DNA of 35,797 nt from SG8-4 sp964562575. GTDB taxonomy: Bacteria; Planctomycetota; Phycisphaerae; Sedimentisphaerales; Anaerobacaceae. Location of the stretch: the NCBI GenBank assembly GCA_964562575.1, contig CAZLTY010000010.1, positions 1-35,797 of the forward strand. The letters run 5' to 3'. Numbering within the stretch: the first letter of the stretch is position 1; each line of letters begins with the position of its first letter. This document shows positions 7,253 to 16,033 of the stretch, piece by piece. Both the position numbers and the translations under genes were made by a program. Under the pieces are notes generated by a model. It saw nothing but the letters and a program-made list of their open reading frames with translations, did not search any database and had not been told where the DNA came from.

Positions 7253-10200
7253 TTATTGCTTCAACACTGTGCCGTCCTTCAGACAGGCGAAGATGCCGGC
7301 GTTGACAGCGATAAGACCCTCGTGGACGGGCGGCGCAGAGAGCTTCTGTTTGGAAAGCGTTCTGCCATCTGCGCAATTCAGGGCGTACAGCAATCCGCCT
7401 GCCCGCCATTCAAAGCTGCGCAAGGGATCTGATTCGTCCACCTCGTCCGGACCTCCCCCAAGCAGCACCCTGTCGCCTACGACCAGAATGGCGCTGGGTC
7501 TGACGGGCAGGTCGTGCCTCCAGACCACGCGGTGATCGGCCGGGGCACTGCCATTGGCCCGCACGTTGCGCCCCTTGATCTCTTTGGGCACTTGTTTGGA
7601 ATGACGGTCGAAACAGAGTACGGGAAATCCGCCTTCGCCGGCAACGTGAAACTGGAAGTGACCCGGCCCCAGGCTGTGACGAATGCCATAGGCGTAATCG
7701 GCGTCGAAGGACAGACGGTTGCAGAACTCGGCGCCGTCCAGTTGGACATGGGCCCTGCCGAAGAGCTCGTCGTCCAAAAAGCCCGAAGCGCTGGACAGGA
7801 CCGGCGTGCGCTTCTCTTCTATGGGTAGATTGACCATGGACTTATCGTAGGCCTTGAGCTTGCCGTCGGGGCCTGAGAATTCCCACCATTGCAGACGACT
7901 GATCGTAAGGGTCTCGGGGTCGATCTTCATGTGTTTCAAGAAGAGTGATTCTCCGTCACTGACCAGCAGGTCGTTGGTGACACCCTCATAGTAGTCTGAC
8001 TGTTTCGTCTGTTCGGTAAAGAACGTCGAGGCGGCGACGACGGCTCCGGTTTCCGGATTCAAGGCATAAATGCGAAGCCCGCCATCGAGGAAGGAGCTGC
8101 GTCCGGCGACTGCATATATCCGTCCTCTAAACAGCATCAGCGATCCGTGCAGCGGCCATACCGATTCCAGTCGGCCGTCGTCCAGGATGAGCCGTTCGGT
8201 AGGGGCCGCGCGGAATTTCCAGGCAAGCCGGCCGTCGCCGGCCCGCAGACAATGAATCCATCCGTCGCGCGTGCCAAACAGCACGAGTCCCTTGTATAAT
8301 GTCGGCGGTGAATCAATCCGGCCGTCTGCACGCCAGAGTGTGCTCCCGTCGGCACAACTGAGAGCCACGACCTGATCGTCGCAACCGAGATAGAGTGCGG
8401 TGCCGTCACTGACCGGGGCAGTCAGTTTGCCCGGCAATTGCACCTTCCATCCGTTACCAGTTGTCGCCGAAAAGGCCACTTGGCCCGAGCGCATCGCATC
8501 GCGGCGATACTGCGGCCAGGCATCGACGCCGAGCGCCTTGCCGGCTGATCCGTATGCAGGTCCTTTGATCAGGGGATTGCTGCTTTTGACGCCCTGGTCT
8601 GACGCAGCCGCGGCCAGTGCGGCAAAGCCGTCGAGGCGATTCATCTGGTTGCAGGCGCAGGCCGCCGGCGTGGTGTACAACAGGCCGTTGGCCGGCATGA
8701 TCCCGTAGAGGCAGGTGCCGCGGACCCAGCGGTTAAGGACAACTTCGCCCGTCTCAATGTCCAGGTACTCCACACCCTCCTTCCCCATCAGCACATACTT
8801 CTCGGTCGCCTTGTTGCGGTAACAACGGTGGTGATGATGTGAGTTGACGGCGCTTATGTCATGTCTCTTCACGACTTGTCCCGTGGCCGCGTCCAATAGA
8901 ACCAACAACGGGCCTTTATCGTGAACCACGAGTTTGTCCTTCACCGCGTAAACATTGAAGCTGGTTGTGTAGGTCCAGTCCTGGTAGTTTCCGCGCCACA
9001 GCTCTTGGCCAGTTTCAGCATCCAGAGAGAGCAAAGTCATGGCAATCAAGTTGCTGACTTTCCCTGCTTTCTGCGGTTGTCCGAAGTACACACGGCCACT
9101 GTCCAGAACGAGCATGCCGATATTGTGAGTGCCGACGCTCGGCAGTTTGCGGGACGTCTGTTCTTTCTTTTCGGGATCTTTGGATTTCTTCGCCTTCTTG
9201 GGGGGCAGAACGGGGCGGGCAACTCGCCACACCTCTTCGCCGGAATCGAGGATATAACCGACAATTTCATCGGTAGTGGCCGCAACAACCCGGTTCCTAT
9301 CTGCCGCAATCATCAACCGTCCCTGTTTTAGAACGTTGGATTTGCCGCGTTCGCTCAAGTCCATCAAAGACGGCATTGGCTCAGAGTGCCATTGAATCTT
9401 GCCGGTTTCCGGATCGACAACGAGGATGGCAAGTGGGGGAGCAGACTTGAGTTGGCTCTTGGCCTCAGTAGCAACTGAGAGAACGAGCAAACCGTTATGG
9501 AAAAGGATTTCAGACGTGTTCTCGGTGCCGGCCAGCGTCCGGATCACCTTGCCGGTCTCTGCATCAAGCACGCTGACCGGTGCTGAGTAGCCGAGAGTAA
9601 CGTAGAGGCGATCGCCGACGGCGACCAGCCGGCGATGGATAAAGCGGGGGTTGCCCCAGCGCAGGTTCATCGGTTCGGCGGGTGACCAGGCCTGCCAGCC
9701 CCAGTCAGGTACGGGCTTTTTCCACAGCAGCACACCGCTGAAGGCGTCACGTCCCACAAGCCGCCATTTGTCCGGCACATCCCCGCCGACACTGACCGGT
9801 CCTTCGTCATTGATATAGAAGAGTCGCCCCTTGGCACTAACCATGCCCGTCAGAGACGGGCTCTTTTCATGGGAGCGCGAACGTCGCGGGGTGGCGGTCC
9901 ACAGCATTCTGCGCGGCGGTCCGACTCGCCGGTCAGCGGCAACCGGATTGCCGCTCGGGCCGCCCAGCCAGTGGGTCCATTCGTCGATGTCGTCCGGCCA
10001 CTTCTTGGTAATCTCCACCCAGCCCTGTGCGGTTTTCAAGCGTGCGGTCCCCAACGGACGAAGCACACGCATGGTCTCGGTACGGCTGAGAACGCCGGGG
10101 ATTTCGCAAACCAGGTGGCGGACGATGTTCTCGGCGTGTGGCAGTTGAGGGCCGGATAGGAGATCGACTCTTACAGAATCCTGACCGCCGTGGGTGTTCC

Positions 10201-10435
10201 TTGCCCTGTCCACTGCCGCATGGTTGTCGAGAAGATAATGAATCACCCTTCCTTCGCCTGGCGCCGGGCAGGTCCCGCCAATCTGCACGATCAGGCCGCG
10301 CTGCGCGGCCATTGCGTTGGAAACTAGCAGGGCAACGAGAACTGAATAGAGGATTGATCTGGGAAATGATTTCTTCGGCCAGGGTGTCGATGCTGAACTC
10401 CTGGCCAAGGATAGGAATTCTGATTTTCTAGCCAT
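7253..10435 (-). CDS. Secreted PQQ-like beta-propeller protein with decayed methyltransferase-like N-domain (paralog A)
   Basis: 1060 residues. Residues 26-44 (RSILYSVLVALLVSNAMAA) form a Sec signal after a long basic leader. Start ATG 10435 has no clear Shine-Dalgarno. Residues 45-145 align with the Rossmann/methyltransferase-like domains of the proteins at 12587 and 29195, but the glycine-rich motif has become QIGGTCPAPGEG, so cofactor binding is unlikely. DEWTHWL (151-157) begins the propeller part; blade motifs such as LDAETGKVI and LDAETGQELW recur through the rest. Conserved with the paralogs are HHHHRCY (533-539), GTCLYGIMP (573-581) and CAC (593-595). The probable location is periplasmic or outer surface. 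PQQ-like blades do not prove quinoprotein chemistry; BamB-like scaffolding is equally possible. The stop overlaps the ribosome site of the pseudopilin gene. Confidence 0.85.
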   Translation of the reverse strand: MARKSEFLSLARSSASTPWPKKSFPRSILYSVLVALLVSNAMAAQRGLIVQIGGTCPAPGEGRVIHYLLDNHAAVDRARNTHGGQDSVRVDLLSGPQLPHAENIVRHLVCEIPGVLSRTETMRVLRPLGTARLKTAQGWVEITKKWPDDIDEWTHWLGGPSGNPVAADRRVGPPRRMLWTATPRRSRSHEKSPSLTGMVSAKGRLFYINDEGPVSVGGDVPDKWRLVGRDAFSGVLLWKKPVPDWGWQAWSPAEPMNLRWGNPRFIHRRLVAVGDRLYVTLGYSAPVSVLDAETGKVIRTLAGTENTSEILFHNGLLVLSVATEAKSQLKSAPPLAILVVDPETGKIQWHSEPMPSLMDLSERGKSNVLKQGRLMIAADRNRVVAATTDEIVGYILDSGEEVWRVARPVLPPKKAKKSKDPEKKEQTSRKLPSVGTHNIGMLVLDSGRVYFGQPQKAGKVSNLIAMTLLSLDAETGQELWRGNYQDWTYTTSFNVYAVKDKLVVHDKGPLLVLLDAATGQVVKRHDISAVNSHHHHRCYRNKATEKYVLMGKEGVEYLDIETGEVVLNRWVRGTCLYGIMPANGLLYTTPAACACNQMNRLDGFAALAAAASDQGVKSSNPLIKGPAYGSAGKALGVDAWPQYRRDAMRSGQVAFSATTGNGWKVQLPGKLTAPVSDGTALYLGCDDQVVALSCADGSTLWRADGRIDSPPTLYKGLVLFGTRDGWIHCLRAGDGRLAWKFRAAPTERLILDDGRLESVWPLHGSLMLFRGRIYAVAGRSSFLDGGLRIYALNPETGAVVAASTFFTEQTKQSDYYEGVTNDLLVSDGESLFLKHMKIDPETLTISRLQWWEFSGPDGKLKAYDKSMVNLPIEEKRTPVLSSASGFLDDELFGRAHVQLDGAEFCNRLSFDADYAYGIRHSLGPGHFQFHVAGEGGFPVLCFDRHSKQVPKEIKGRNVRANGSAPADHRVVWRHDLPVRPSAILVVGDRVLLGGGPDEVDESDPLRSFEWRAGGLLYALNCADGRTLSKQKLSAPPVHEGLIAVNAGIFACLKDGTVLKQ

Positions 10436-10523
10436 GAGAGTAAAGACTCTATGAAGCCAGGCTTGTCAAGTTGCTATTTTGGTCTATTTGGCATCATGGC
10501 AAGAAGTCTTGCCGCTGTCCTGA

Positions 10524-10937
10524 TTAGAACATCCCCTTGCGACTGCGTTTTTCATTGCGCAATCCGCGCCGGCTTCCCTTGCCGGAGCGGCGTTTTCCGC
10601 TGTAACCGCCGCCGCCACCTCCACCTCCACCGCCACCTCCACCGCCCGGAGTAAAGCCACCGCCTCCGAAATTCTGCGGCGGCCGCTCGGCACGGGGCCG
10701 AGCCTCATTCACGGTCAGGGGTCGTCCCTCCAAGTCCTTGCCGTTACACGCTTCAATGGCCTTGTTGGCGTCTTCCTGAGAAGCCATTTCTACAAAGGCA
10801 AACCCCTTTGATTGACCCGTATTCCGGTCGATCATGATATCACACTTTATCACGCCCCCTGCTTGCTCAAACAGAGCCCTCAGATCGTTTTCCATGGCGT
10901 CATAAGAGAGATTGCCGACGTATAATCGAGTTCCCAT
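10524..10937 (-). CDS. RRM-domain RNA-binding protein with glycine-rich tail
   Basis: Start set at ATG 10937 (MGTRLYVGNLSYD), preceded by AAGGAAG; the longer open frame to 11045 has no support. 137 residues. A single RRM covers about 1-80, with RNP2 LYVGNL (5-10) and RNP1 KGFAFVEM (44-51), the aromatic positions (Tyr6, Phe46, Phe48) intact for RNA stacking. A Gly-rich segment (GGGGFTPGGGGG and a longer run) and an Arg/Lys-rich end (SGKRRSGKGSRRG) follow. Such small bacterial RRM proteins are known mainly from cyanobacteria and planctomycetes and are often cold- or stress-related. It stands alone, so a specific target cannot be inferred. Confidence 0.93.
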   Translation of the reverse strand: MGTRLYVGNLSYDAMENDLRALFEQAGGVIKCDIMIDRNTGQSKGFAFVEMASQEDANKAIEACNGKDLEGRPLTVNEARPRAERPPQNFGGGGFTPGGGGGGGGGGGGGGYSGKRRSGKGSRRGLRNEKRSRKGMF

Positions 10938-11150
10938 AAGTATATCTTCCTTTCTTTGTAGACTTTGTGAGTCCGCATCCTCACGCCCAAAACCAATGGC
11001 AATAGGATGACCCTTTACAAAAGAGAACAGCCCGGAATCCCACAAAGGTCATATTCTATATAGTCGATGCCAGGCAGTATAAGCGGATTTGGGATGAATG
11101 CAACTACTATTTTCTGTAAAAACGCCTACCTCCGCCTGGCCGAATCCAGC

Positions 11151-11316
11151 TAGGAGTCTGTCGGAGAATTCCGTCGTCGGCCCGAGAGCGAGCCATTTTT
11201 TTGCCTGGCAAAGACGGCGAAGCAGGCGATGTTGGCTTTATCGTCGATAGAGCCGGATGCAGCCAGGCAGAAAAAGGGCCGCTCGAAGCCAGATCGAGTT
11301 CTCCGACAGGCTCCTA
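11151..11316. mobile_element. MITE-like element with long imperfect inverted repeats and TA ends
   Basis: AGGAGTCTGTCGGAGAATTC at 11152 is mirrored by GAGTTCTCCGACAGGCTCCT ending at 11315, 18 of 20 positions matching. Complementarity continues inward through GGCCC, GAGCG and a GCCTGGC (11203-11209)/GCCAGGC (11262-11268) pair, giving arms of about 55 bases around a 50-base centre. Both ends read TA, consistent with the TA target duplication of IS630/Tc1-mariner relatives. There is no coding capacity. The 10938-11463 gap holds otherwise only the hairpin at 11392-11415. Confidence 0.75.
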
Positions 11317-11391
11317 TGGGCGTGTTTCACCCCTAAACGCAGATCAATATGAAATCGTGGCGGCCGTTTTGGGGAGGAAGAAACTCAAGAA

Positions 11392-11415
11392 GCCGGCAGT
11401 CCGAGATCTGCCGGC
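11392..11415 (-). terminator. Stem-loop downstream of the isomerase-like gene
   Basis: GCCGGCAG (11392-11399) and CTGCCGGC (11408-11415) form a perfect 8-bp stem. On the minus strand it is followed by TTCTTGAGTTTCTTCC, 48 bases after the stop of the gene at 11464. Confidence 0.65.
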
Positions 11416-11463
11416 CCTGTTTCTTGAGCATAATGTCTGCCGCGCGACCGGTACGCCAATCGC

Positions 11464-12387
11464 TTACACATCACAGGCCTTGATCGCCTGTACTAGCGAC
11501 TCTACCGGGTCGCGCTGGGGCGAGTACTCGTGGGCCACGTAGCCGGTGTAGCCGGTCTCGGCAATCGCTCTGGCCACCGCGGGATAATAGATCTCCTGGT
11601 TTTCGTCGAGTTCGTGACGGCCCGGAACGCCGGCGGTGTGAAAATGGCCTATCATCTCGATGTTCTTGCGTATAGTGGCTATCAGATCGCCTTCCATGAT
11701 CTGCATGTGGTAGATGTCGTACAGCATCTTGAAACGCGGCGAGTTTACGCGCCGGCACAGCTCGAAGCCCCACGCGGATTTGTCGCACATGTAGCCGGGG
11801 TGGTTGACCCTGCTGTTGAGCAACTCCATGCAGATGGTTACGCCCGAATCCTCGGCGATCTTGACCGCCTCTTTGAGGATAGTATGGCAATTGTCCATAC
11901 CCTCGTCGTCGCCGATTCCTTTGCGGTCGCCGGCCATGCAGATCACGTTGGGCCACTTGTACTCGGCGGCCGCCTTTATGTTCTCGGCAAAAGTCTTGAT
12001 GAACTCGGGGTGCCGCGATTTGTTGTTAAGGCCGTTCCTGATTGATCCGGCGCCGGGCACCATCGTTGCGACCAGGCCATGCTTCTTGACCGCGTCCCAG
12101 TCGCCGCGACCGACGAGGTCCAGACCGAGCAGGCCCATCTTGGCAGCCATGGCCGCTTCCTGCTCTCGACTGAGCTTGAGCTTTCGCAGACAGCCCCTGC
12201 ATATGGACTGCTTGATGCGCCCTTTCTTGACGATTTTGCCGGTTTGGCCCGATGCCGACCGGGGCAATCCGGCAAGTATCGACGAGGCGCCGACAACCGC
12301 CGCCGCGGTCGTGAGGACGTCGCGACGTGTAACAGAGCGGCCTTCAGCCAACCCGTGTATGCCCGAACATTTTCCAGTGCGATTCAT
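11464..12387 (-). CDS. Tat-exported sugar isomerase/hydroxypyruvate isomerase-like TIM barrel
   Basis: Start ATG 12387, preceded by AAAGGAG; upstream in-frame sequence to 12501 lacks a ribosome site. 307 residues. VTRRDVLTTAAAVVGASS (19-36) is a twin-arginine signal ending near SASGQ. The rest is an AP-endonuclease-2/xylose-isomerase-type barrel closest in motif to hydroxypyruvate isomerases: MELLNS (Glu188), LYDIYHMQIMEGD (Asp224, His227), GHFHTAGVPGRHELD (His250) and HEY (Glu287) give the expected metal site. Cytosolic homologues interconvert hydroxypyruvate and tartronate semialdehyde or related sugars; exported planctomycete relatives are common but have no settled substrate. It is divergent from the PQQ gene at 12587, with which it shares a 199-base promoter region. 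Confidence 0.85.
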   Translation of the reverse strand: MNRTGKCSGIHGLAEGRSVTRRDVLTTAAAVVGASSILAGLPRSASGQTGKIVKKGRIKQSICRGCLRKLKLSREQEAAMAAKMGLLGLDLVGRGDWDAVKKHGLVATMVPGAGSIRNGLNNKSRHPEFIKTFAENIKAAAEYKWPNVICMAGDRKGIGDDEGMDNCHTILKEAVKIAEDSGVTICMELLNSRVNHPGYMCDKSAWGFELCRRVNSPRFKMLYDIYHMQIMEGDLIATIRKNIEMIGHFHTAGVPGRHELDENQEIYYPAVARAIAETGYTGYVAHEYSPQRDPVESLVQAIKACDV

Positions 12388-12505
12388 CTTACGCTCCTTT
12401 CTGCAATTGTATTTGCCAATCCAAAACCACATGCTATCACTCGGGCCATTGTTAGTCAACAGGCGTTCGAGGTCCAAGTCTATTAGCAACGCGGACTCCA
12501 TGCGG

Positions 12506-12534
12506 TTGCAATGGCGATCGGTTGTCGTTAGAAT
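12506..12534 (+). promoter_or_regulatory. Sigma-70-type promoter for PQQ propeller B
   Basis: TTGCAA (12506-12511), a 17-base spacer and TAGAAT (12529-12534) lie 52 bases before the ATG at 12587, which follows a near-perfect AAGGAGGT (12573-12580). Confidence 0.6.
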
Positions 12535-12586
12535 TGTCCGTAAAATGAACCATTGCTGTGGCTATTCTACAGAAGGAGGTCAGCCT

Positions 12587-15500
12587 ATGGACCCGAACAC
12601 ACGATCTATCGCTCAGACCACTGTCATTCTGTTGTTTGCGTTCACAACCTTTGTCGGCAACGCACGAGGTGGAAATCCCAGGGGAGAAGCGGCGAGCATC
12701 CTGGAGGCGACTGACGTGAGAGGCGGTGTGATTGTACACGTCGGCTGTGGAGACGGCAAACTAACCGCTGCCTTGCGAGCGGGCGATAGCTATGTGGTCC
12801 ACGGTCTCGACAAAGACCCGGCAGATGTCGCGGCGGCCCGCGAGTACATCCGGTCGCTCGGCCAATACGGCAGCGTCTTCGTGGAGCTTTGGTCGGACGA
12901 GAAACTGCCGTACATCGACAACTCGGTCAACCTCATCGTCTGCGAGAACGCCGGCGACGTGCCTGAATCTGAACTAATGCGTGCCCTGGCCCCCGATGGA
13001 ACGGCCTATGTCAGATCGGGTGGGCAATGGGTTAGGACGGTGAAGACTCGGCCCAAAGAGATCGACGAGTGGACACATTACCTGCACGATCCCAGCAACA
13101 ACGCAGTCGCCCACGACAGCGTCATCGAGCCGCCGAGCCGGTATCAGTGGATTGCCGGGCCGCGTTACTCCCGGCAGCACGACCACATGTCGAGCGTCAG
13201 TGCGGTAGTTTCAGCGAACGGGCGTCTGTTCTATGTCTTCGACGACGCTCCCCGTGCGTCCATCCTCATACCGCCCAAGTGGCGGCTGATTGCACGCGAC
13301 GCATTCAACGGCAAGCAGCTCTGGGAGCGCCGGATCGAACTGTGGCATCCGCACCTGTGGCGACTCAAGAGCGGCCCGCAGATGCTGGCTCGCCGACTGG
13401 TGGCCGTCGGTGATCGCGTCTATGTCACCCTGGGGATCGATGCGCCGTTGTCGGTGCTGGATGCGACAACGGGCAAGACTCTCCGTACCTACGAGGGAAC
13501 GAAGGCAACAGAAGAGGTCCTCTTCGTTGACGGCGTGCTGATCCTGTCGGTCGCCGCCGAAGGCCAGCCTCTGCGCAGCGACCCTAAGAAACGCTACAGT
13601 TCGCTGACCGAGATGAACAAGGATGTCACGAGTCCGCTGTGGACGCAGGCACCCCGGACTATCATGGCGCTCGACGCCGACTCGGGCCGGGTGCTCTGGG
13701 ACAAGGAATCGGACCTGGTTTCGCTGTCGCTGGCGGCCGTCGATCGGCGCGTACTCTTCCATGACGGCGAGAGAATCCGCTGCCTCGACCGGCGCAGCGG
13801 CGAGCCGCTCTGGGCGTCGGAGCGGCTGCCCAAGAAGGAGAATATGCGAAGCTCCGGCGGAGCAACACTGGTCCTGTATGACGACGTAGTCCTGTACAGC
13901 GGACAGGCCCCGGAGAAACGGAAACAGCCCACCACCAGCATGTTTGCCCTGTCGATCAAGGACGGCAAGACGCTGTGGAAGGTGCCGCACCATCCATGCG
14001 GGCACATGGGCACGCCCGACGATATTCTCGTCGCCGGCGAGATGGTGTGGAACGGCGCCGTGGCAAAGGGTAACGATTCGGGCACCATGACAGGCCGCGA
14101 TCTGCACACAGGCGAGATCAAGAGCGAGTTTGCGCCCAACGTCGAGACCCACTGGTTCCACCACCGCTGCTACCGAGCAAAAGCAACGGATAAGTATCTG
14201 CTCTTTTCCCGCACAGGCATCGAATTCATTGACCATGCCGCTGAGAACTGGACCTGTCACCACTGGGTCCGAGGCGCGTGCCATTACGGCATCATGCCCT
14301 GCAACGGGCTCATCTATGCGCCGCAGCATCCCTGTGCATGTTACATCGAGGCAAAGCTCTACGGTTTCACTGCCTTGGCGCCGCCGGCGCCGACAATGCA
14401 GCCGCGCCGCGAAGTGCCGGACCGAGAGCGTCTGACAAGGGGCCCCGCCTATAGGAAACTCAGAACTCAAGACTCAAAACTCAAAACTGATGCTGACTGG
14501 CCGACGTTTCGGCACGACGCCGAGCGCAGCGGGGCCGTCAAGACAACCATCCGGCCGACCGGCCTCAAGCGCACGTGGAGTACAGAACTGGGCGGCAAGC
14601 TCAGCACACCGGTCGTCGCCGACGGCAAGCTCTTTGTCGCCTCAGAAGATGCCCACTGCGTGCACGCGATTGATGCCGTGACGGGCGAGCATTTGTGGAG
14701 CTTCACGACCGGCGGTCGCGTGGACTCGCCGCCGACGATCTGGCAGGGCCGGGCGCTGTTTGGCTCGGCCGACGGTCACGTCTATTGCGTCAGCGCAAGC
14801 GACGGCAGGCTCGCGTGGCGGTATCGCGCTGCGCCGGAGGACCAGCGCATGATGGCCTTCGAGCAACTCGAGTCCGTATGGCCAGTTCACGGCAGCGTCC
14901 TTGTCCTAAACGATGTACTCTATTGCGTTGCGGGCCGCTCGATGTTCGTCGATGGCGGACTGAGGATGCTGCGCCTCGATGCGAAAACGGGACGCAAACT
15001 CTCCGAGACGATCCTCGATGACAAGGATCCCGAGACGGGGGAGAATCTCCAGGTTCACGTCGATCGTCTCAACATGCCCGTGGCGCTGCCCGATATCTTG
15101 TCGAGTGACGGCAAATACGTGTACATGAGATCGCTGCCGTTCGATCTGCAGGGCAAACGAAAGTTCGTCACTTACGTGCCCGTCAACGAACAGCGGGGTG
15201 ACGACCTGCACCTCTTCTGCCCCACGGGTTTCCTGGACGATTCTCTCTGGCACCGGACCTACTGGGGCTACGGCCGCGCATGGGCATCCGGCGCCGGCGG
15301 CTACCACCAGGCCGGGCGGGTGATTCCGGCAGGCCGGCCGCTCGTATTCGACGACGAAACGGTCTACGGCTACGGCCGGCTCTGGCAGTATTACCGCTGG
15401 ACGACGCCGCTCGAGTTCAGCCTCTTCGCCGCGAAAAAACAGCCTGAGATCGTCAGGGGGGGCACCGAGCGAAAAACAGTCAAGAGGAAGGGCAAGCGGG

Positions 15501-15919
15501 TCGGGACACGACCGTCGCCGGTCACGCGATTCGTCCAGGACTGGTCCGACGACATTTCGGTACAGGTCAACTCCATGGTCCTGACCGACGGCGCGCTGTT
15601 TGCCGCCGGCCCGCCCGATGTGGCCGACGAAGAGGCAGCCGTCAAGACACTGCTCGATCCTGAGACCCAGAAGAAACTCGCCGAGCAATCGGCTGCCTTC
15701 GAGGGCAAACGCGGAGCGCTGCTTCTCGCCGTCTCTCGAGACGATGGAAACAAACTCGCAGCCTACCGCCTCGACTTTGTCCCCCGGTTCGACGGCCTGA
15801 TCGCAGCCAACGGGCGGCTCTATGTTTCGACTCTTGCCGGCGACGTGCTCTGCTTGAGCGGCGCTAAAGGCCGGCCGCTCGCACGGGCCGAAGACGTCAT
15901 CGCCGCTGCACGCAGGTAA
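12587..15919 (+). CDS. Secreted methyltransferase-fold/PQQ-like beta-propeller fusion (paralog B)
   Basis: 1110 residues from ATG 12587, chosen for the AAGGAGGT 7 bases upstream; the frame stays open far upstream but that part is antisense shadow of the isomerase gene. TTVILLFAFTTFVGNARG (11-28) is a Sec signal. Residues 38-145 are a class I methyltransferase-like domain with motif I HVGCGDGKL (51-59) and acidic GLDKDP (73-78). DEWTHYLHDP (160-169) begins the propeller, with many blades of the LDATTGKTL, LDADSGRVLW and VDGGLRM types. HHRCY (525-529), GACHYGIMPCNGLIYAP (563-579) and CAC (583-585) are shared with paralogs. Residues about 623-634 are encoded by a heptamer repeat. Being exported, the methyltransferase domain would have no S-adenosylmethionine, so a binding role is more likely than catalysis. 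Confidence 0.88.
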   Translation: MDPNTRSIAQTTVILLFAFTTFVGNARGGNPRGEAASILEATDVRGGVIVHVGCGDGKLTAALRAGDSYVVHGLDKDPADVAAAREYIRSLGQYGSVFVELWSDEKLPYIDNSVNLIVCENAGDVPESELMRALAPDGTAYVRSGGQWVRTVKTRPKEIDEWTHYLHDPSNNAVAHDSVIEPPSRYQWIAGPRYSRQHDHMSSVSAVVSANGRLFYVFDDAPRASILIPPKWRLIARDAFNGKQLWERRIELWHPHLWRLKSGPQMLARRLVAVGDRVYVTLGIDAPLSVLDATTGKTLRTYEGTKATEEVLFVDGVLILSVAAEGQPLRSDPKKRYSSLTEMNKDVTSPLWTQAPRTIMALDADSGRVLWDKESDLVSLSLAAVDRRVLFHDGERIRCLDRRSGEPLWASERLPKKENMRSSGGATLVLYDDVVLYSGQAPEKRKQPTTSMFALSIKDGKTLWKVPHHPCGHMGTPDDILVAGEMVWNGAVAKGNDSGTMTGRDLHTGEIKSEFAPNVETHWFHHRCYRAKATDKYLLFSRTGIEFIDHAAENWTCHHWVRGACHYGIMPCNGLIYAPQHPCACYIEAKLYGFTALAPPAPTMQPRREVPDRERLTRGPAYRKLRTQDSKLKTDADWPTFRHDAERSGAVKTTIRPTGLKRTWSTELGGKLSTPVVADGKLFVASEDAHCVHAIDAVTGEHLWSFTTGGRVDSPPTIWQGRALFGSADGHVYCVSASDGRLAWRYRAAPEDQRMMAFEQLESVWPVHGSVLVLNDVLYCVAGRSMFVDGGLRMLRLDAKTGRKLSETILDDKDPETGENLQVHVDRLNMPVALPDILSSDGKYVYMRSLPFDLQGKRKFVTYVPVNEQRGDDLHLFCPTGFLDDSLWHRTYWGYGRAWASGAGGYHQAGRVIPAGRPLVFDDETVYGYGRLWQYYRWTTPLEFSLFAAKKQPEIVRGGTERKTVKRKGKRVGTRPSPVTRFVQDWSDDISVQVNSMVLTDGALFAAGPPDVADEEAAVKTLLDPETQKKLAEQSAAFEGKRGALLLAVSRDDGNKLAAYRLDFVPRFDGLIAANGRLYVSTLAGDVLCLSGAKGRPLARAEDVIAAARR
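14455..14490. repeat. In-frame AAAACTC-type heptamer repeat inside PQQ gene B
   Basis: Successive 7-base units AGAACTC, AAGACTC, AAAACTC and AAAACTG encode residues about 623-634 (RKLRTQDSKLKT), a hydrophilic linker just before DADWPTFRHD. A different heptamer repeat sits at the equivalent linker in paralog C (30501-30540). Confidence 0.85.
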
Positions 15920-16033
15920 AAGCGAAGTGGGATTCGAGCGAAACTACTTGACGAAGGCATCCGGGCAAGACATCATGTCGGTGGATTGGTTTGCAATAAG
16001 AAGAGAGGTAATTTAAACAAGAGGAGTTCTACT

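Noticed and set aside
11804..12586. Upstream extension of PQQ gene B to 11804
   Set aside because: The extension overlaps the isomerase-like gene in antisense and lacks a signal or ribosome site; ATG 12587 has both.
13211..14470. 419-residue minus-strand open frame
   Set aside because: It is antisense to PQQ propeller B; the plus strand has a signal peptide, strong ribosome site and clear blade motifs.
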